From Ichthyophis bannanicus (taxonomy: Eukaryota > Chordata > Amphibia > Gymnophiona > Ichthyophiidae), in NCBI GenBank assembly GCA_033557465.1, contig CM066033.1:1304387519-1304451518 (forward strand): 64,000 nt of DNA. The letters are read 5' to 3'. Made by a program: the position numbers and the translations under genes. A model generated the notes under the pieces. That model worked only from the letters and a program-made list of their open reading frames with translations, did not search any database and had not been told where the DNA came from. Positions 55,047-64,000 of the stretch are shown here, in pieces (position 1 is the first letter of the stretch; each line of letters opens with the position of its first letter).

Positions 55047-55952
55047 ATCTAGATGAATAAAGCGGATTTGTTAGAGAGCATAGAATGAGCTTTTCACTAT
55101 GGAACCAATATGGTCATAAAAAGACAGAGAGAGGACCAGCATGATACCGAGCTATTTAAAAGAGCTGGTTAGTGGGATAAAGAAATACTAGGAACCGGAG
55201 AGGAGCCTATAAGCCATATAGCAAGTGCTTTTTGAATGTTGAGTTTGAGTAAGTTGTGTGTTAACCAGGAAGTTATTTGTGAAAGACAGATGTTGATGGC
55301 TGACAAATCAGGCTTAATTTGATGGATATGCAGAAGGAGAAGAATGTCATCTGCATAGTAGTACGCAGAGATGCCGGCATCCTGAATAATATTAGTAAGG
55401 GGGGGCAATGAAGATGTAAAACAGCAATGAAGCAAGAACAGAACCCTGAGGGACTCCAGAAATGAGAGGATAAGAAACAGAGGAGGAAGAGCCAAGTGAG
55501 ACAGTGAAGGAACAATCCATGAGAAAAGAATAGAACCAGTGTAAGACCATGCCATGAAGCCCAATGTCATAGAGAAAAGAGCAAAGGAAAGAATGGTCAA
55601 GTAAGTCAATAGCTGAAGAAAGATTGAGAGAGACAGCCAACCGAATATTACCCTGATCAAAGGAGGAATGGATTTCGTTAAGAAAAGATGTAAGAATAGT
55701 TTCTGTACTGTGACTAGGGCAGAAACCTGATTGGTAGGGATAGAGTGTGTTTGTTTTAGTGAGATGGTCAGTAAGCTGAGAGAAGACCAGTGTTTCCAAA
55801 AATTTTGAAAGAAAAAAGATTAGAGACAGGACCATAACTGGCAGTTTTTGTCAAGAGACGTTATTTTAGAATAGGTTGGACAAGGGTCCACTTCCAGGAA
55901 GGGGGGACAACTCTGGAGGCAAGGCTGTTATTGATGATAAATAAGGCAGTAG

Positions 55953-56117
55953 CAAGGCTGGCGTTAGTTCTGCAGAGGCACAGGGCAGAACCTCATGAAG
56001 AGGCCCCAAAGCCCCCTGCAGAGTATGCCTCCTTCTGCTTGAGGCTGGCTTGGGGCTCCCTGTGGGATGAGGGCCTAGGGCAATTTCCCTGTCTACCATC
56101 CCCTAATGCCAGCCCTG
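55953..56117. mobile_element. 165-bp MITE, hAT type probable
   Basis: Ends CAAGGCTGGCGTTAG and CTAATGCCAGCCCTG are inverted repeats (13 of 15). Flanks GGCAGTAG and GGCAGGAA agree at 6 of 8 positions. Confidence 0.65.
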
Positions 56118-56820
56118 GGCAGGAAGAAGTAGGGCTAAGGAATCAGCAGCAAACTAAGGGAAGGGAAATGTCAAGAGGACATGTTGTTTTCTTGGAGGAG
56201 GTAACTATTTTAGTTAGCTAGTGCAAAGAGATGGAATTGAAAGGGTGCCTGGAGTGAGTAAGGGAGTCAGGGATATTTAGGGGAAAGAACGAAAGCTAGG
56301 ATCTGCAAGCATGTCCATGAGAGAAGAGTCAGATGGAGTGGGTAGTCCAGCTAAAAGGTCACTTTGGATGTTGGTGACCTTAGAACTGAAATGGAGAGCC
56401 AACTTCTCTGCAGATGGAGTAGTGAGTAAGCTAGAAGGGTTGTAGAGATGGAGTAAACTAGACACCATGGAATATAACTGCTTGGTTCAAAGTTGAAGAG
56501 GCTGAAATTTTCTTAGAAAATAAGTTTTTCTTTGTGGTCCTGATCTTAGTTTCATAAAAGTTTGGTTCTTTGAAAATAATAAGAGAATCTCAAGTACTCT
56601 ATCTGCGCCAGTGTCTCTCAGCCCTGCACAGCTGGGGATGGAGGAGATGGAGACCAGGCTGATACCAGGGTTGTCTTTTATGGGAATAGGATGGATGTGG
56701 TTGGAGAATGGCAAGAGCATTGAGGGCAGTACTAAAGGCCTGATTCTAGATGGAGACCTGGTCACTCACCGAGTGAGAAGTGAAATGCTGGGGAAGAATG
56801 ATATCAGAGGAAGGAATTGA

Positions 56821-57837
56821 TTGAAGGGTGTTAGAAGTCAGAACCACTGGTTAAAAGATAGAAAGCAGAGGGTAGGGCTAAATGGCCAATTTTCCCAATG
56901 GAGAAAAGTGAATAGTGGAGTACCCCAAGGATCTGTGCTGGGTCTGCTGCTTTTTGACATATTCATAAATGACCTGGAAAAGGGAATAACGAGTGAGGTT
57001 ATCAAATTTGCAGATGACACAAAACTATTTAAAGTTGTTAAAACCCAAGAGGATTGTGGAAAATTGCAAGACGATCTTGATAAATTGGAAGACTGGGCAT
57101 CCAAATGACAGATGAAATTTAATGTGGACAAGTGCAAAGTTATGCACCTAGGAAAGACAACCAAAACTATGGTTACACAATACAATGGTTACACAATGCA
57201 AGATTCCACATTGGGAACCACCACCCAGAAAAATGATTTAGGCGTCATCATGGACAACAGGTTAAAACCCTCCGCCCAGTGTGCAACGGCGGCCAAGAGA
57301 GCAAATAGAATGCTAGGTATCATAAGGAAAGGAATAGAAAATCAAACAAACGACATTATAATGCCTCTGTATCGTTCCATGGTGCGACCGCACCTTGAAT
57401 ATTGCGTGCAATTATGGTCGCCGTATCTTAAAAAGGATACAGCATTAATAGAAAAGGTACAGAGAAGAGCCACCAAAATGGCAAAGGGGATGGAAGACTA
57501 CTCCTATGAAGAGAGGCTAAAAAGGTTAGGGCTGTTCAACCTGGAAAAGAGACGGCTAAGGGGAGATATGATAGAGGTCTATAAATTAATGAATGGAATG
57601 GAACGGGTAAACGTAGATCGATTGTTTACGCCATCAAAATATAGAAAGACTAGAAGACATGCAATGAAGCTACAGGGTAAACTAATTAAGACTATTAAGA
57701 GAAAATATTTTTTCACTCAACGTGTAATCAAACTCTGGAATTTGTTACCGGAGGATGTAGTAAAAGCTGTTAGTGTAGCCTTGTTTAAAAAAGGTTTGGA
57801 CAAGTTCCTGGAGGAAAGGTCCATAAACCATTATTAA
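56821..57837 (+). pseudogene. CR1 ORF2 C-terminal part, single nonsense codon
   Basis: About 339 codons in one frame with only TGA at 57106-57108, where KWQMKF is expected (Trp to stop). It includes NSGVPQGSVLGLLLFDIFIN, KFADDTKLFKVV with the catalytic ADD, MKFNVDKCKVMHLGK, SMVRPHLEYCVQLWSPYL and VIKLWNLLPEDVVKAV. The final GLDKFLEERSINHY matches other CR1 copies in the window. The endonuclease and first reverse transcriptase blocks are lost by 5' truncation. Confidence 0.9.
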
Positions 57838-58010
57838 AAGGGACTCAGGATATCACTGCTTGACCCAATACAAGCATTGAGGAACCTGTATCTTTTGGGG
57901 AAACGGCTAGGTACTTGTGACCTGGATTGGCTACTGTTGGAAACAGAATACTGGGCTTGATGGACCTTGGTCTGACCCAGTATGGCATATCTTATGTTCT
58001 TATGAAGTAA
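56821..58010 (+). mobile_element. CR1 LINE 3' portion
   Basis: 5'-truncated CR1 with one main frame and the full 3' end (TGGTCTGACCCAGTATGGCA, TATCTTATGTTCTTATG). It is among the best-kept CR1 copies here. Confidence 0.9.
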
Positions 58011-58149
58011 TACGACAGGAGGGAATAAGGACTGAGGGTTCATAACAGGAAGAGGTACTTGACAAGAAAGCATAGGTAAACTCAAAGAAGATACAGTAGT
58101 GAATTCTGTGTTTTAATGAAAGCTCTAGAAATTTCAACATCTGAGGGTT

Positions 58150-58375
58150 ATTAGATAAAATACTGGATGCTGATCTGCATAGTCTCCTGCTCTCCAACTA
58201 TGTGCTTCCTTATCATTCCCCTAGACATTTCTTTGTCCCCAGCTGTTGTGTTGTCTGTCTTGATTAGATTGTAAGCTCTGATAGGCAAGGATTGTCTTTT
58301 ACATGTCTCTGTACAGCACTGCCTTGTAGCGCTATAGAAATGATCAGTAGTCATAGTAGTAGTAATGAAATGGCT
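58150..58375 (+). mobile_element. LINE tail, same family as 38563-39225
   Basis: Shares GTGTTGTCTGTCTTGA, AGATTGTAAGCTCTGATAGG and TCTTTTACATGTCTCTGT with the reverse complement of 38590-38710. Confidence 0.65.
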
Positions 58376-58994
58376 CTTTAGCCATCGACTGCATAGTGCT
58401 GAAACCTCCACGAATTAGGATCTGGGTAAAGCTGCCGGTGGGATTTACATAAGGCTAGCAGAAGGTGCTCTATCAATAGAGTACTCACCCCTGGATGCTT
58501 TACAGGATGGCAGATGGAAGATTTCTTAGAATGGTCCATTGAAATATAGATATGGACTATTGATGTAGGAATGGTAATCAAAGTCATTGTGAGCAGAGAT
58601 GTAAGATATGATGCCATGTAGGGTAGCATATACATCTGTGAATTGTTATGGTTAGACACAAATTTATTATTGTTCCATGTAAATGTTATAATGCAATTTT
58701 TGAGTTATTTGTTAACCACTTTGATTTATGAAAAGCGGTACATAAAATCATATAAATAAATAAATAAATTGTGGCAGCCCTGTCCGGCCTTGAGGGCAGC
58801 ATGAGATGTTCTGGTGCCACAAGCCAGGTGCAGTCAGCACTATAGAGAAGATGAGATATGGCATCAGGCACTAGATTCTGGGCTGACATTCCCTTGCACA
58901 GATCTACTTGTCAGCACCTCCAGGATGGACCTGCACAAACCTCTCTAAAAAGCCATAGAGATTTCATAAGATGACGCAAGGCAGTTAGGTCAAA
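58376..58994. other. Mostly unassigned, with an L2-type tail
   Basis: A plus-strand L2 tail at about 58640-58770 has ACCACTTT/AAAGCGGT and ends in AAATAAATAAATAAATT. The remaining sequence is not recognised. Confidence 0.45.
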
Positions 58995-59163
58995 GTGAAT
59001 GGAACTGTTTTTTTTCTTTTTCTTTCATTTCTTTTTCTTGTTTCTTTCATTTTGTCTTGTTTCTTTAAAACAAAACAAAAACAACAAACAAGAAAGGAAA
59101 CACAAAAAGAAAAGAAAATTGTCAGGTTTGGGTCCCGCTTCCCCTCATCACCACCATCTCTTG

Positions 59164-59590
59164 CTCTTTCTGTTTGTATAAATGGGACTGAAGCAGTACA
59201 ACAAAATAATGCCAGCCTGAAATTGACTACTTATAATGATGAAACTGTAATTTATCCCACTCACTGGCAGCTCTATATATGGCACATATGGCACAGTTTG
59301 AACGGGAGTTTCTTTACTCTTCTCATTGGTATGCTTGGATTGTACATTGGACTCACTTTCTGGATGACATCATTTTTCTGTGGGTGGGCACGGAGAATCA
59401 ATTGTTGCAAGTTTTTGAACGGATTAATACTTTGGATAGGAACATACAGTTTGTTCCAAAGTATAGTATGTCATCCATTGAATTTTTGGATATCTTAATT
59501 TATAAAGAAGGTTCCATTTTACAATCTACTCTCTATCGCAAACCTGTTCAGAGGAACACCTTACTTCATTATAATAGTTCCTTATCGTTC
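59164..59590 (+). mobile_element. Penelope-like element, reverse transcriptase fragment
   Basis: The frame at 59279-59590 encodes MAQFEREFLYSSHWYAWIVH, then THFLDDIIFLWVGTENQLLQ with the catalytic DD, INTLDRNIQFVPKYSMSSIE, FLDILIYKEGS and TLYRKPVQRNTLLHYNSS, a run of motifs characteristic of Penelope-like reverse transcriptases. The upstream finger part and the GIY-YIG domain are missing. It is unrelated by position to the GIY-YIG fragment at 484-1210. Confidence 0.85.
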
Positions 59591-59599
59591 CTCCAGTTT

Positions 59600-59770
59600 A
59601 GTCCTCTACATCTGGGTTGTCAACCTCCTCCTGCAGCTTGGAGACTGGCACATCAGAATTCTGACATCACTGGATATAGCCTGCTGCACACTCCCATCAG
59701 CCCCAGTGTGTCCAGTCTCCATGCAGCAGGAGGATGGCATGAGCCTGGGATGAGGCTCACTAGAGGAACA
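59600..59770. repeat. Inverted repeat of unknown origin
   Basis: CCTCCTGCAGCTTGGAGACTGG (about 59629-59655, in parts) pairs with CCAGTCTCCATGCAGCAGGAGG near 59717-59738. It could be a MITE. Confidence 0.4.
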
Positions 59771-60437
59771 GATAAGGATTTTATAGGCTAGATTAGTTGA
59801 ATTGGGGTTTAATTCGGTTTATTTGGCTATTTGGCTGTTTAAGCATCTAAATTTGGTGCGGTGCCTTTAAAAAAAAAAAAAAAGACAGACTGTAGGTGTC
59901 TAAAATTTTATTGCCTGCTCCCTGCATTTTAATACCGCGCTTACTCAAACCGGGTGATCTCTCCTCCCAGACTTTCCGGGGGAGAGTCTCCGGTTCGTGA
60001 TCCCTCCTCGCCTGCTCAGTGCTGCTAGGGGGGAGTTGCAGCTGCGGCGAGGCGCTGACTTAATGGCGACACTGTTTTCCAGGCTCTCTGACTGCCGGTC
60101 TCCCCGCGTATTTGGTGAGCCTCGGATTACTGGGGGACATCGCTGTCAAGCAGACCGTCCTGTTCGGTAGGCAATATACCAGGTTCAGGCTGTCGGTGCT
60201 TCATTCAAACAGCGCAGCAGGGTAGCAGTAAGGCACGAAGCTGTTTTGGCGCTCTTTTTTACGTCTCTTAGGAGCGGGCGGTGGCCATTTTTAGGGGTCG
60301 CGTGGCTGCCACGCTACAGAGAAACGAGTGCAGGGGGAGTCCTGTAAGCCTTGGGTAAGCATTTTATTTTGTTTTTCGGCAGGAGAAGGAGCCCTTTTCT
60401 TTAGTTCTTTTCTTTTTAGTTTGATTTCTTTATAGTT

Positions 60438-60636
60438 TGTTTGGGCGGGAAATTCTCTGGTGGGGGGAGGAGAGTTTCGCGCCGGGTCAGCAGGGCTCTG
60501 GTCCTTCCCTTGTTTGGGCGGGAAATTCTCTGGTGGGGGGAGGAGAGTTTCACGCCGTCGTTAGTTTGGGTGGGAAATTCTCTGGTGGGGGGAGGAGAGT
60601 TTCGCGCCGGGTCAGCAGGGCTCTGGTCCTTCCCTT
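60438..60636 (+). promoter_or_regulatory. Tandem repeats with E2F-like sites
   Basis: Three units (about 74, 54 and 71 nt) share GGGCGGGAAATTCTCTGG, GGGGGGAGGAGAG and TTTCGCGCCGGG. Each opens with GGGCGGGAAA or GGGTGGGAAA (60443-60452, 60516-60525, 60568-60577) and has TTTCGCGCC or TTTCACGCC about 23 nt later (60475-60483, 60548-60556, 60600-60608). Both motifs fit the E2F consensus TTTSSCGC on one strand or the other. They end about 110 nt before the gag ATG. Confidence 0.6.
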
Positions 60637-60746
60637 GGACATCGGAACGTGTTTTAGGGCCTGGGCTGCAGGGCTTTTGCTTTCAAGTTAAAAAAAAAAC
60701 TTGCTTAAATTTTTAGCCAAAAGCAGGCAGTGTCACGGTCAGCTTT

Positions 60747-62195
60747 ATGGCTTCCAGGCCACAGTGCGTGGTCTGCAGTGCACAGAGAGGCTCGGTGACT
60801 GAGTCTGGTATCTGCCGCGGCTGTTTTTCTCTGTCATCTGCAGTAGAGGTTCAAATGGAGGTCAAGGAGCTCTCAGAAGCGCAGGAGACGTCGGCTGGGC
60901 CAGAGTCGGATGCGGTACCTTCGGCTGTGCAGGGACACGCTCCGGAGGGGATGGCTGCTTCTGCCGGAGCTATCTCGGTCCCAGGGCCGACAGGTATGGG
61001 GAATTTTTGCCCAGATTTTATCTTGATGATGCATCAGGCCTTTTGTTTGCAGCGACAGGGCAAGTCGCCTGCTCCCTGGCCATTTGCTGGCCCGTCTCAA
61101 CAACCGATCACTGACGGGGGGACCGGTGGTCCGTCGGCGCCCAAGAAAGCGAGGGTCCGAGCTGTATCTTCCCCAGACTGCAATTGGCCAGACGGGGAGG
61201 ACTCCAAATGGGAGCGTGAGGAAGGGTTGGAGGATCTGGAAGAGGGGGAGATCCAAGAACCAGAGGATCAGGCAAAGATCATACGGGTCCATGCAGATGT
61301 TGAATCTAGCGCCGCAGTCAATCACTGAGGTAGAGGTTGAAGACCCGGTGATTCAGGTGGTGAGACAAACGCACGTGGTATTCCTGGTGCACCGGATGGT
61401 CGACCAGATGATCCAGGAGGAATGGAACCAGCCGGAATCGGGGCTTAGGGGTATTCGCACGCTGAATAGACTTTATCCTTTAGCTGATAAGGATAAGGAG
61501 AGGTTCCGCTCGCCCGCGTAGACGCAGCAGTGGCAGCGGTGACTAAGAAGACCACTATCCCGGTGGAAGGCGGAGCAGCCTTGAAGGATGTACAAGACCG
61601 TAAGGTTGACGGTCTCCTGAAACAGGCTTTCAATGCGGATGCGCTCTCTTTGCAAGTCTCCATCTGTGGGACTTGGGTAGCTCAGGCCTGTTTGCACTGG
61701 GTCCAACGCCTTCGTCTTTCCCCGCACCTCGACCAGGAAGAGCTTGCGGAGTTAGGCCGCCTGGAGTCCGGAGCGGCATATCTGGCGGATGTTCATTACG
61801 ACCTCATTAGAGCTCTTGTGAATAGCACAGCTTCAGTGGTGGCCGCTCGTAGATCGGTGTGGTTGCGGAATTGGTCCGCGGATGGCTCGTCCAAGGCCCG
61901 TCTCGGCAAGTTACCCTTTAAAGGTAGGATGCTGTTTGGGGAAGATTTGGATAAATTGGTAAAGGACCTCGGGGAGTCCAAGGCTGGTAGGCTGCCGGAG
62001 GATAAGCCAAAGCAAGGGAAGTCTGGTCAGAACGTTCGGGGTTCGTTTCGAGACTTTCGGAGATTTCGGTCGTCGCGATTTGGGAGTTCGCAGAGGGGTC
62101 GCTTTCCGTCGCGAGGTCAGGGATTCCGGGGATTTTGGGGAGCAAATAGAGGTTTCTCCTCGAGTTCTACCTCGGCAGCCCGGAAGCCGCAGTGA
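60747..62195 (+). pseudogene. DIRS gag with two compensating frameshifts
   Basis: The start ATG at 60747 opens a C2C2 zinc-knuckle-like region (CVVCSA, CRGCF). The frame runs to TGA 61326-61328; sense continues in the next frame (EVEVEDPVIQVV, then LYPLADKDKERFRSP) until 61521, then returns to the first frame (VDAAVAAVTKKTTIPVEGGA) to TGA 62193-62195. The C-terminal part has SVWLRNWSADGSSKARLGKL, PFKGRMLFGEDLDKLV and an Arg/Gly/Ser-rich tail, all typical of DIRS gag. Two single-base indels near 61310 and 61515 would explain it; sequencing error is possible. The end overlaps the polymerase frame. Confidence 0.8.
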
Positions 62196-62196
62196 A

Positions 62197-64000
62197 ATGA
62201 AGCGGGTCCCGGCAGAAGGACCTCCGATAGGCGGGAGGCTGCGAGAGTTTCTTTCTGCTTGGACCCACATCACATCCGTTCAGTGGGTGTTGGAAGTCAT
62301 TAGTCAGGGGTACACGCTGGAATTGGCGCGTCCGGTGCAGGACTCCTTTGTCATATCGCCCTGCAGGGGGCAGACAAAAACCCTCGCAATTCAAAGTACT
62401 TTACAGCGGCTTCTTCATTTGGGGACTTTTGTGGAGGTTCCAGAAGCGGAGTACGGTGTGGGTCAGTACTCCATATATTTCGTGGTGCCAAAGAAGTGCG
62501 GAGCGTTACGGCCTATTTTGGATCTGAAGGGCATAAACCGTTGTCTGCGAGTTCCACATTTTCGAATAGAGACACTCCGGTCCGTTATTGTGGCAGTGAG
62601 GCAAGGGGAGTATTTGACGTCTCTAGACCTCACGGAAGCCTACTTACACATTCCCATTCGGTCGTCTCATCAGAAGTTTCTCCGCTTTGCCTTTCCTTGG
62701 GGTCACTATCAGTTCCAAGCGTTGCCTTTCGGTTTGGCGACGACACCGCGCACTTTCACCAAGATAATGGTGGTGGTGGCGGTGGCGTTGCGCAAGGACA
62801 GAATTCTAGTGCATCCCTACCTCGACGATTGGCTAATCCGGGCCAAGTCCAAAGAGGAGAGCGTTCAGGTGACGGGCAGAGTGGTGGAATTTCTACAAAG
62901 CCTCGGGTGGGTGGTCAATCCGGGCAAGAGTCGGTTGGAGCCTTCCCAGAACCTAGAATATCTGGGGGTGCGGTTCGACACGAAGAGTGGGCAGGTGTTT
63001 CTACCGCAACGCAGGGCCCAAGGTCTCAGGAGTCTAGTTCGCAAATTCAGGGTGGCGCCGGCTCCTTCGGCATGGTCTTACCTCAGGGTGCTGGGGACCA
63101 TGGCGGCGACGCTCGAAGCGGTGCCCTGGACCAAAGTACATATGCGTCCACTACAGAGATCCCTCCTTTGCCGGTGGTCGCATCAGGTGGATGCGTTGAG
63201 CCAGAGGCTTCCATGTCCACTCAAGGTCAGACAGTCGCTGCACTGGTGGCTACTCCTGGTGTCGCTGGCGGCCGGAATGCCCTTGGAGCAGCCGGAATGG
63301 CTGCCAGTGCTAACGGATGCCAGCCTGGGGGGCTGGGGGGCCCACTGCGATGGCAGGTTCGCACAGGGATTTTGGTCACCTCTGGAGAATTCGTGGTCAA
63401 TCAATCGTCTGGAGCTTCGGGCAGTCTGGCGGGCGCTGCAGGCATTCAAGACCGTCATGGTGGGTCGGGCGGTCAGAGTCCTGTCCGACAACTCAGCGGC
63501 AGTCACCTACATCAATCGTCAGGGCGGCATGGGAAGTGCTGCCATGGAAGAGGAGGCGGATCTTTTATTCGCTTGGGTAGAGAGCCGGTTGACAGCAATT
63601 TCAGCTGCGCACATTGCCGGAAAGGATAATGTGACAGCCAACTTTCTAAGCAGGGTCCGAGTGGATGCGGGAGAGTGGGAGCTGCACTTGGACGTATTCG
63701 CTCAGATCGAGGAGCGCTGGGGGAGCCCAGTAATGGATCTCATGGTGACCTTCCAGTCAGCAAAGGCCAACCGTTTCTTCATCAGGGAAAGGATGTCGGA
63801 AGGAATAGATGCATTAGTGCAGCGGTGGCCGACCTCAGGTCTTCTGTATGTTTTCCCTCCGTGGGCTTTGATCGGCAGAGTGGTGCAAAGAATCAGAGCT
63901 CATCCGGGACAGGTTCTTCTGGTGGCTCCGGACTGGCCGCGGCATCCATGGTACGCGGATCTGGTGCGGCTCGTGGACGGAACCCCGTGGCGGTTGCCCG
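62197..64000 (+). CDS. DIRS reverse transcriptase-RNase H, intact to the window edge
   Basis: A single frame of 601 codons without stops, from ATG 62197 to the window end; it is open from 61963, overlapping gag by about 230 nt. Counting from that ATG, reverse transcriptase motifs are complete: YLTSLDLTEAYLHIPI (Asp144), LPFGLATTPRTF, HPYLDDWLI (Asp210, Asp211), then LEYLGVRF. RNase H follows with LTDASLGGWGAH (Asp374), INRLELRAVW (Glu406), VLSDNSAAVTYINRQGG (Asp431) and HIAGKDNVTANFLSR (Asp477). The final DLVRLVDGTPWRLP precedes the block seen at 44710-44790 in the other DIRS copy. It copies element RNA into a circular DNA. Long frames in other phases here are shadows. Confidence 0.9.
   Translation, partial: MKRVPAEGPPIGGRLREFLSAWTHITSVQWVLEVISQGYTLELARPVQDSFVISPCRGQTKTLAIQSTLQRLLHLGTFVEVPEAEYGVGQYSIYFVVPKKCGALRPILDLKGINRCLRVPHFRIETLRSVIVAVRQGEYLTSLDLTEAYLHIPIRSSHQKFLRFAFPWGHYQFQALPFGLATTPRTFTKIMVVVAVALRKDRILVHPYLDDWLIRAKSKEESVQVTGRVVEFLQSLGWVVNPGKSRLEPSQNLEYLGVRFDTKSGQVFLPQRRAQGLRSLVRKFRVAPAPSAWSYLRVLGTMAATLEAVPWTKVHMRPLQRSLLCRWSHQVDALSQRLPCPLKVRQSLHWWLLLVSLAAGMPLEQPEWLPVLTDASLGGWGAHCDGRFAQGFWSPLENSWSINRLELRAVWRALQAFKTVMVGRAVRVLSDNSAAVTYINRQGGMGSAAMEEEADLLFAWVESRLTAISAAHIAGKDNVTANFLSRVRVDAGEWELHLDVFAQIEERWGSPVMDLMVTFQSAKANRFFIRERMSEGIDALVQRWPTSGLLYVFPPWALIGRVVQRIRAHPGQVLLVAPDWPRHPWYADLVRLVDGTPWRLP

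Larger units (their letters stand above)
54218..56480 (-). mobile_element. L2/Rex1-group LINE, degenerate
   Basis: Minus strand: linker near 56277-56468 (SLLTTPSAEKLALHFSSKV), reverse transcriptase at 55392-55835 (FLETLVFSQLTDHLTKTN, then YQSGFCPSHSTETILTSF, GVPQGSVLASLLFYIFI), and YYADDILLLLHI with ITSWLTHNLLKLNIQ at 55169-55400. The tail at 54218-54290 has AGCGGTTTACATAAAAC. Two MITEs are inserted. Broken frames; clade uncertain. Confidence 0.75.
59935..64000 (+). mobile_element. DIRS element, 5' part, continues past the window
   Basis: CpG-rich leader (about 59935-60746) with tandem promoter-like repeats, then gag and overlapping reverse transcriptase-RNase H. The left terminal repeat was not identified; the start is set where the sequence becomes GC-rich after a poly-A tract (59870-59883). 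The high CpG content and open polymerase frame suggest a young copy. The tyrosine recombinase would lie beyond 64000. Confidence 0.85.

Noticed and set aside
58995..59498. 167-codon plus-strand frame with hydrophobic stretches
   Set aside because: Its second half lies out of phase over the Penelope reverse transcriptase frame; the first half is a T-rich low-complexity run.
60437..60716. Two overlapping short frames before the DIRS gag
   Set aside because: They are reading phases of the tandem promoter-like repeats.
62496..63629. Long plus-strand open frame of 377 codons
   Set aside because: It overlaps, in another phase, the true DIRS reverse transcriptase-RNase H frame, which carries all catalytic motifs. 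The Gly/Ser-rich product is a GC-bias shadow.
1..64000. CRISPR array, bacterial operon, rRNA or functional tRNA gene
   Set aside because: No regularly spaced identical repeats with unique spacers, no bacterial gene clusters, and the tRNA-like boxes all lie in SINE copies with LINE tails.

Overview
This window reads as vertebrate intergenic or intronic DNA made almost wholly of retrotransposon copies stacked inside one another. No bacterial or viral gene organisation is present and no complete host gene was found. CR1, L2 and RTE non-LTR elements, an L1-type ORF1, Penelope-like elements (PLEs), tRNA-derived SINEs and three DIRS-type tyrosine-recombinase retrotransposons occur together. DIRS and Penelope elements are lost or nearly absent in mammals and birds but common in amphibians, fish and some reptiles. 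An amphibian, perhaps a caecilian, is my inference; the sequence does not prove it.

Layout. 0.5-1.2 kb: Penelope fragment with a GIY-YIG domain. 1.6-6.2 kb: RTE copy (minus) broken by a SINE and an L2. 6.3-13.4 kb: SINEs, LINE tails, a CR1 3' end, and one possible host exon (12379-12517, minus). 14.4-16.5 kb: a C-rich minisatellite followed by a 389-bp near-perfect palindrome. 17.0-29.0 kb: a CR1 split by an ORF1-only L1 (minus, 15-bp target duplication), which is itself split by a 5.3-kb DIRS element. 29-43.5 kb: L2, several CR1 copies, a second RTE with a 9-bp target duplication, and MITEs. 43.5-50.2 kb: an L2 interrupted by a SINE, a DIRS fragment with an intact-looking tyrosine recombinase, and an antisense L2. 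50.2-51.5 kb: an unbroken 202-codon ORF of transposon type. 51.5-59.6 kb: CR1, LINE, MITE and Penelope pieces. 59.9-64.0 kb: a young DIRS element with tandem promoter-like repeats, a frameshifted gag and an intact reverse transcriptase-RNase H frame running off the window end.

How the parts relate. The autonomous families (RTE, L2, CR1, DIRS) supply machinery; SINEs here carry either an L2-like or an RTE-like 3' tail on the same tRNA-derived head, so they probably use both. The DIRS element at 20.5-25.8 kb keeps gag, terminal inverted repeats and the internal complementary region but has no polymerase or recombinase, so it would need help from relatives such as those at 44.7 and 60 kb. Where its polymerase should lie there is instead about 2.4 kb densely packed with short stem-loops, which I regard as the most unusual signal in the window.
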